In this document: in pieces, positions 3,658 to 5,975 of the stretch
How positions within the stretch are numbered: position 1 is the stretch's first letter
Layout of the letters: every line of letters begins with the position of its first letter
NCBI GenBank assembly: GCA_902796705.1
Contig: CADBQF010000110.1
Span: 1 to 5,975, forward strand
Source: Ruminococcus flavefaciens
Lineage (GTDB): Bacteria > Bacillota > Clostridia > Oscillospirales > Ruminococcaceae
Length of the DNA: 5,975 nt
Direction of reading: 5' to 3'
Notes under the pieces: model-generated
Told to the model about the DNA's origin: nothing
Database searches by the model: none
What the model saw: only the letters and a program-made list of their open reading frames with translations
Translations under genes and position numbers: made by a program

Positions 3658-5975
3658 ATGAAAAAAGAAAGACTGCTCGCCGCTGTTCTGTCGGCAGCAC
3701 TGTTCGCCGGAACTTTCCCTGCATCGGATATCACCCTCCGTTCGGTACAGGCAGAAGAAGCCGGAACGATCCAGAGTGAAACGGAGCTTATCCTACCAGC
3801 CGGCCCGGATATCCTTTCGGCTGAAAAGAGATCACAGACAGGTGATGTCAACGCTGATTCTACTGTAGATGCCGCCGATGCTTCGCTCATTCTCGCAGAA
3901 TATTCAGCTATCGTGAACGGCGGGGAAGAAACGTTCACAGCCGCACAGAAAGCCGTTTCAGATGTAAACGGAGACAAGAACATCGACGCATCAGATGCTT
4001 CGGTGGTACTTGCTTCATACGCATATTCGGCAAACGGCGGAAAACTCGGATTTGACGACTGGTATGCAGCCGGTATGCCGGAAGACGACGAGCCGAAAAC
4101 AACGACTTCAACAACTTCCACCAAAAAGCCGTCAACGACTACCACAACAACGACTGCCGCACCCAAGACCACGACTTCTACCACAAAAAAGCAGGCAGCA
4201 ACGACCACAACAACGACTGCCGCACCTAAGACTACGACAACTACCACCAAAAAGCCGGCAACTACAACAACGACTGCCGCACCTAAGACCACGACAACTA
4301 CCACAAAGAAGCCGGTAACTACCACGACTACTACCACTACCACGACAACGACTTCGACGACAACAACTACAGCGACTTCAACGGCTGATCCTTCAAAGGT
4401 ATCTGCTATAAAGCTCTCTAAATATGAGATGTCTCTCGTTGCAGGTCAGACCGATTTCGCCTATGTTACTATGATACCGGCAACAGCACAGGATCAGTCA
4501 GAGATATGGACAAGCTCGGATAAATCTGTAGCTATCGTCGATTCTGACGGTGTTGTCTATGCGATCGGAGAGGGTACGTGCGTTATCACTGTAAAGAGTG
4601 CCGATCAGCCGTCTGTTTCGGCTTCGATAAATGTCACTGTAGCAGGAGACAAAAAAGTTTCCGCTATATACCCCGACAAGAAGGAACTTACTCTCAAAAA
4701 AGGCACAGGCGAGACTATATCCGTTGTGATGCTCCCTGAATCAGCCGATAAATCAGAGATATGGCGTTCATCTGATACGTCCGTTGCTGTAGTTGACAGC
4801 GAGGGCTATGTATACGCCAAGAGTGCCGGAGAGTGCATCATCACTGTACTCAGCAAGGTAAGCCCCTCTGTCAAGGCTGATATAAAGGTGACTGTCTACG
4901 AGAATATACCTGTTGTCACGACAGCGACTTCTTCACAGCAGATATTTCCTGTATCGACAACAACGACAGCTTCAGAGATAATGCCTTTCATAGCATCGTC
5001 AACTTCTTCAACGACAACGGCTTCCACATCAACGGCGACGACAACGACATCTTCGACTGCACCGCCTGTTGTGAGTTCGATAACTCTTTCAAAATATGAA
5101 ATGACTATCCCTGTAGGTTCAGGAGATATCTCATACGTTACGATGCTCCCGGCAAACGCACCTGACAAATCCGAGATATGGACAAGCTCTGATACGAGCG
5201 TTGCTACAGTTGACTGGGAAGGCTATGTTATCGGCAGAAGCGTCGGTTCGTGCATCGTGACTGTAAAGAGCAAGGCAAATCCTGCTGTTTCGGCTCAGAT
5301 AAAGGTAAATGTCATAGATCCCGACAAGATAACTGCTATCTCGCTCAGCAAGACGGAACTCGTTATCCCCGTCAATGGCGGAGATATCTCTTACGTGACT
5401 ATGTATCCGACGACTTCAAGATACAAGCAGGAGATATGGAGCTGCACCGACGAGAGCGTCGCTGTAGTCGATAACGAGGGATACGTATTCGCCCTGAAAC
5501 CGGGCGTGTGCTACGTAACTGTAACGAGCCTCAACAATCAGTCTGTAAAGGCAACGATAAAGGTCATCGTTACGGACGCAAACGGAAATTATCCGGCAAA
5601 TGCCTCTTCCGGGAGCTATCAGTTAGTGAACGGAGTTACATATATCGATAATATGCTCATCGTGAACAAGAGCTACGCACTTCCGGCTTCATATGATCCG
5701 GGCGTTCTCTCATCGGAAGTTATCTCGCAGTTCAGCAAGCTCGCAACAGCAGCTCAGAATGAAGGTATGTCATTCACGCTCGGTTCGGGATATCGTTCGT
5801 ATGCGGAGCAGGAGAGCATCTACAACAGCTATGTTTCCTACTACGGAAAAGAAAAAGCCGACCAGCTCGCAGCCCGTCCGGGATATTCAGAGCATCAGTC
5901 AGGTCTTGCACTTGACGTAACGACACCGAACGGATTCTATGCAGGCTCGAAGGAAACTCTCTGGCTCGCAGCTCA
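3658..5975 (+). CDS. Secreted dockerin / Big_2 / VanY-type D,D-carboxypeptidase, 3' end missing
   Basis: The frame runs open from ATG 3658 to the window end: 772 codons plus the bases CA. Residues 1-32 are a signal peptide (MKKER, hydrophobic core, VQA before EE). Residues 62-128 form a type I dockerin with two complete calcium loops, GDVNADSTVDAAD (62-74) and SDVNGDKNIDASD (101-113), each keeping ligands at positions 1, 3, 5, 9 and 12. A Thr-rich linker (147-243) leads to Big_2 domains at about 247-328 and 333-414, a Thr/Ser linker (415-470), and Big_2 domains at 471-553 and 557-638. From about 656 an M15B (VanY) peptidase begins: LIVNKSYALP (667-676), SGYRSYAEQ (710-718) and PGYSEHQSGLALD (741-753), with zinc ligands H746 and D753. 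The family's third ligand, in the EPWHYR region, lies beyond the window. Such enzymes remove the terminal D-Ala from peptidoglycan stems. The dockerin implies attachment to a cohesin-bearing scaffold. An N-terminal dockerin ahead of a wall peptidase is unusual. The VanY domain alone does not imply glycopeptide resistance. Confidence 0.92.
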   Translation, partial: MKKERLLAAVLSAALFAGTFPASDITLRSVQAEEAGTIQSETELILPAGPDILSAEKRSQTGDVNADSTVDAADASLILAEYSAIVNGGEETFTAAQKAVSDVNGDKNIDASDASVVLASYAYSANGGKLGFDDWYAAGMPEDDEPKTTTSTTSTKKPSTTTTTTTAAPKTTTSTTKKQAATTTTTTAAPKTTTTTTKKPATTTTTAAPKTTTTTTKKPVTTTTTTTTTTTTSTTTTTATSTADPSKVSAIKLSKYEMSLVAGQTDFAYVTMIPATAQDQSEIWTSSDKSVAIVDSDGVVYAIGEGTCVITVKSADQPSVSASINVTVAGDKKVSAIYPDKKELTLKKGTGETISVVMLPESADKSEIWRSSDTSVAVVDSEGYVYAKSAGECIITVLSKVSPSVKADIKVTVYENIPVVTTATSSQQIFPVSTTTTASEIMPFIASSTSSTTTASTSTATTTTSSTAPPVVSSITLSKYEMTIPVGSGDISYVTMLPANAPDKSEIWTSSDTSVATVDWEGYVIGRSVGSCIVTVKSKANPAVSAQIKVNVIDPDKITAISLSKTELVIPVNGGDISYVTMYPTTSRYKQEIWSCTDESVAVVDNEGYVFALKPGVCYVTVTSLNNQSVKATIKVIVTDANGNYPANASSGSYQLVNGVTYIDNMLIVNKSYALPASYDPGVLSSEVISQFSKLATAAQNEGMSFTLGSGYRSYAEQESIYNSYVSYYGKEKADQLAARPGYSEHQSGLALDVTTPNGFYAGSKETLWLAA
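4123..4305 (+). repeat. Thr-linker tandem repeat (about 57-63 bp, three units plus a partial)
   Basis: Three in-frame units encode KK(P/Q), a Thr run, AAPK and a second Thr run: 4123-4185 (21 residues), 4186-4248 (21) and 4249-4305 (19). A truncated unit starting KKPV follows at 4306 and runs into pure Thr/Ser codons to about 4380. Units differ mainly in Thr number and in synonymous ACN codons. This is a flexible, probably glycosylated linker separating dockerin from Big_2 domains. The low-complexity DNA could vary in length by slippage or recombination. Confidence 0.85.
4396..5571 (+). repeat. Four Big_2 (bacterial Ig-like) domain repeats in two pairs
   Basis: Four copies of about 82 residues lie at 4396-4641, 4654-4899, 5068-5316 and 5326-5571. 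They share a core of EIW, (S/T)(S/D) pairs, SVA(x)VD, G(x)V and G(x)C(x)(V/I)TV. Copies 1 and 3 are the closest: both contain EIWTSSD and share a 17-base identical DNA run beginning GAGATATGGACAAGCTC (4501 and 5176). Copies 1-2 and 3-4 are joined directly, with the Thr/Ser linker between the pairs, so duplication of a two-domain block is plausible. Such domains usually act as spacers or adhesion modules in surface proteins. Confidence 0.85.
4900..5067 (+). other. Second Thr/Ser-rich linker between Big_2 pairs
   Basis: Residues 415-470 of the dockerin-VanY protein are mostly Thr, Ser and Ala with a few hydrophobic breaks (QQIFPV, EIMPFIA). Unlike the first linker it has no KKP or AAPK periodicity. 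It divides the Ig-like stalk into two rigid halves, probably as a hinge. Confidence 0.7.

Noticed and set aside
3636..4343. Minus-strand 235-residue ORF starting with a long Val run
   Set aside because: It is the reverse complement of the Thr (ACN) linker and dockerin coding sequence, which reads as GTN valine codons. It has no ribosome site, and the plus-strand frame contains clear domains.
4123..4380. Regular repeats suggestive of a CRISPR array
   Set aside because: The repeats are in-frame coding units of Thr, Lys, Pro and Ala with no unique spacers and no dyad symmetry.
4896..5168. Minus-strand 90-residue Val-rich ORF
   Set aside because: It is the antisense of the second Thr/Ser linker, so its composition is a codon artefact.
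5620..5975. VanY domain as a vancomycin-resistance gene
   Set aside because: VanY-type peptidases are common in wall metabolism. No vanA/B/H/X/R/S-like gene is in the window, and the fusion to dockerin and Big_2 domains points to another role.

Overview
The window looks like chromosomal DNA of a fibre- or starch-degrading gut or rumen Ruminococcus (Oscillospiraceae, Firmicutes). The grounds are a type I dockerin with two intact calcium loops, long Thr-rich linkers, Big_2 (bacterial Ig-like) repeats, a Gly-rich Cthe_2159-type beta-helix protein, a strong Gram-positive ribosome binding site, near-consensus sigma-A promoters and moderate GC content. The genus is inferred from these family traits; no marker gene is present.

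Layout. (1) Positions 1-1275, + strand: the 3' part of a gene for a secreted, repeat-rich beta-helix protein (carbohydrate-binding domain family, Cthe_2159/PF14262-like). Its 5' end is outside the window. It opens with two copies of an 84-bp (28-residue) Gly/Met/Phe-rich repeat and ends at a clear intrinsic terminator (1331-1364). (2) Positions 1363-3273, - strand, convergent with the first gene: a 636-residue membrane protein with seven predicted helices, a degenerate GGDEF-like region and a complete EAL domain, most likely a c-di-GMP phosphodiesterase. Its promoter (TTGACT-17-TATAAT) is very clear. (3) Positions 3274-3657: a 384-bp divergent intergenic region with one promoter for each flanking gene and a few inverted repeats. 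(4) Position 3658 to the window end, + strand: a large secreted modular protein that is open at its 3' end (772 complete codons visible). Its order is signal peptide, N-terminal dockerin, Thr-rich linker, two Big_2 domains, a second Thr/Ser linker, two more Big_2 domains, and the start of a VanY-type D,D-carboxypeptidase (M15B).

How they may fit together. Two genes encode extracellular proteins: one with a fold known for polysaccharide binding, the other with a dockerin that would plug into a cohesin scaffold and carry a peptidoglycan-cleaving domain. Between them lies a membrane enzyme predicted to lower c-di-GMP, a second messenger often tied to adhesion and surface structures. A functional link is inference from proximity only; the three genes are separate transcription units. 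The most notable item is the dockerin-Big_2-VanY protein, which suggests a cell-wall peptidase docked onto a cellulosome- or amylosome-like complex.
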